From Pseudomonadota bacterium (GTDB lineage Bacteria; Pseudomonadota; Alphaproteobacteria; Rhizobiales; Beijerinckiaceae), in the NCBI GenBank assembly GCA_021812505.1, contig JAKANG010000155.1:1-5261 (forward strand): a stretch of DNA of 5,261 bases. The letters are read 5' to 3'. Below, in pieces: positions 4,826-5,261 of the stretch; positions within the stretch are counted from its first letter, which is position 1; every line of letters begins with the position of its first letter. The position numbers were made by a program, and so were the translations under genes. The notes under the pieces were generated by a model that was not told where the DNA came from, did no database searches, and saw nothing but the letters and a program-made list of their open reading frames with translations.

Positions 4826-5261
4826 TCAATGAACCTCGACCGGCCCAGTCGAGGTTTTCGGTTTCCTGAGAAGAGCGATCGCGCCAAGGCTCGCGGCCAG
4901 ACCGACTGCGACGATCCAGAAACCATCCGCATAGGCCATGACCGTGGCCTCGCGTCGAACCTGCATGGCCAAGGTCGCGACCGCCTGCATCTTCGCCAGC
5001 CCCGCGTCGGCGACATGCGCCTGAAAGCCCGCCGCCAGCGTGGCGATGCGCTCCTGCGTGCGCAGCGCGTTGTGCGTCATCGCTTCGGACAGGATCGAGA
5101 AATGGAACTGTTCGCGGCGGTCGATGATGGTCGCAAGCGTCGCAATGCCAATCGATCCGCCGAGATTGCGCATCATGTTGGTCAGCGCGGAGGCGTCCGC
5201 GGTATTGCGCGGCGAAAGCCCTGCCGTCGAAATCTGCGACAGCGGGATCGTGAAAAGAGGC
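4826..5261 (-). CDS. DHA2-family (EmrB-like) MFS multidrug exporter, C-terminal part (5' partial)
   Basis: The last 144 codons of a minus-strand gene that enters from the right edge and stops at the TGA complementary to 4826-4828. The fragment begins within PLFTIPLSQISTAGLSP and continues through ALTNMMRNLGGSIGIA, a motif characteristic of late helices of 14-helix DHA2 drug:proton antiporters such as EmrB. A long polar periplasmic loop rich in Gln, Arg and Ala follows (about 60 residues, containing RREQFHFSILSEA), then the final helix (FWIVAVGLAASLGAIALL) and a short tail ending TGPVEVH. Family proteins are usually about 500 residues, so roughly 70 percent is outside the window. These exporters normally work with an EmrA/HlyD-type membrane-fusion protein, which would be encoded further along the minus strand. 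The ATG at 5174-5176 is an internal Met, not the start, because the conserved motif continues upstream of it. It converges on the sirtuin gene with a 70-base gap. Confidence 0.92.
   Translation of the reverse strand, partial: PLFTIPLSQISTAGLSPRNTADASALTNMMRNLGGSIGIATLATIIDRREQFHFSILSEAMTHNALRTQERIATLAAGFQAHVADAGLAKMQAVATLAMQVRREATVMAYADGFWIVAVGLAASLGAIALLRKPKTSTGPVEVH
4832..4858 (+). terminator. Probable Rho-independent terminator of the sirtuin transcript, inside the exporter's 3' coding end
   Basis: AACCTCGAC (4832-4840) and GTCGAGGTT (4848-4856) form a perfect 9-bp stem with a seven-base loop, CGGCCCA. Reading on the plus strand, the stem runs directly into TTTT (4855-4858) and then CGGTTT. 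This geometry suits termination of plus-strand transcription from the sirtuin gene, whose stop is 77 bases upstream. On the minus strand the stem is followed by the exporter's own stop region without a T-run, so it is directional. It lies over the last codons of the opposing gene. Confidence 0.6.

Noticed and set aside
4826..5176. A complete 116-residue minus-strand gene starting at 5174-5176
   Set aside because: The frame stays open to the window edge, and the conserved DHA2 motif continues upstream of that Met, so this is an internal Met of a larger exporter.
1..5261. tRNA/rRNA genes, CRISPR arrays, insertion sequences, prophage or defence-system genes
   Set aside because: No cloverleaf-like sequence, regularly spaced repeats, transposase motifs or phage proteins were found on either strand. 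The sirtuin is a short stand-alone enzyme with intact zinc and catalytic motifs, not a multi-domain defence sirtuin.

Overview
The window is dense, GC-rich bacterial chromosome. Its strong G/C third-position bias leaves long spurious antisense frames. Gene content (zinc/manganese-type ABC ATPase, cytosolic WD40 propeller, CYTH-CHAD protein, small sirtuin, DHA2/EmrB-type exporter) and protein style suggest an alphaproteobacterium, most likely of the Rhizobiales (Hyphomicrobiales), perhaps near the Beijerinckiaceae/Methylocystaceae. That placement is inference from family resemblance, not from a marker gene.

Left block, positions 1-2106, plus strand. The 3' end of a membrane protein gene is followed by a 63-residue histidine-rich single-pass membrane protein. 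The metal-type ABC ATPase comes next, overlapping it by ATGA, and a WD40-repeat protein follows after a 14-base gap. The spacing suggests one operon linked to transition-metal handling. No ABC permease or solute-binding protein lies in the window.

Middle, 2107-2307. A 201-base intergenic region carries an AT-richer segment with an imperfect inverted repeat that looks like a dispersed extragenic repeat. It also holds the probable leader of the next gene.

Right block. A 552-residue CYTH-CHAD protein (inorganic triphosphatase/polyphosphate-binding type) starts at a GTG. After 60 bases comes a 242-residue NAD-dependent sirtuin with the Tyr-x-x-Arg signature of desuccinylase/demalonylase-type enzymes. 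On the minus strand, converging on the sirtuin, is the 3' part of a 14-TM DHA2-family (EmrB-like) drug exporter that runs off the right edge. A hairpin plus T-run, suited to ending the sirtuin transcript, lies inside the last codons of the exporter gene.

No RNA gene, CRISPR array, insertion sequence or phage gene was seen. The window looks mostly like ordinary chromosome. The points worth a second look are the coupled His-rich mini-protein, the altered CYTH signature (ExExT instead of ExExK), the divergent sirtuin residues, the intergenic repeat, and the terminator inside the opposing gene.
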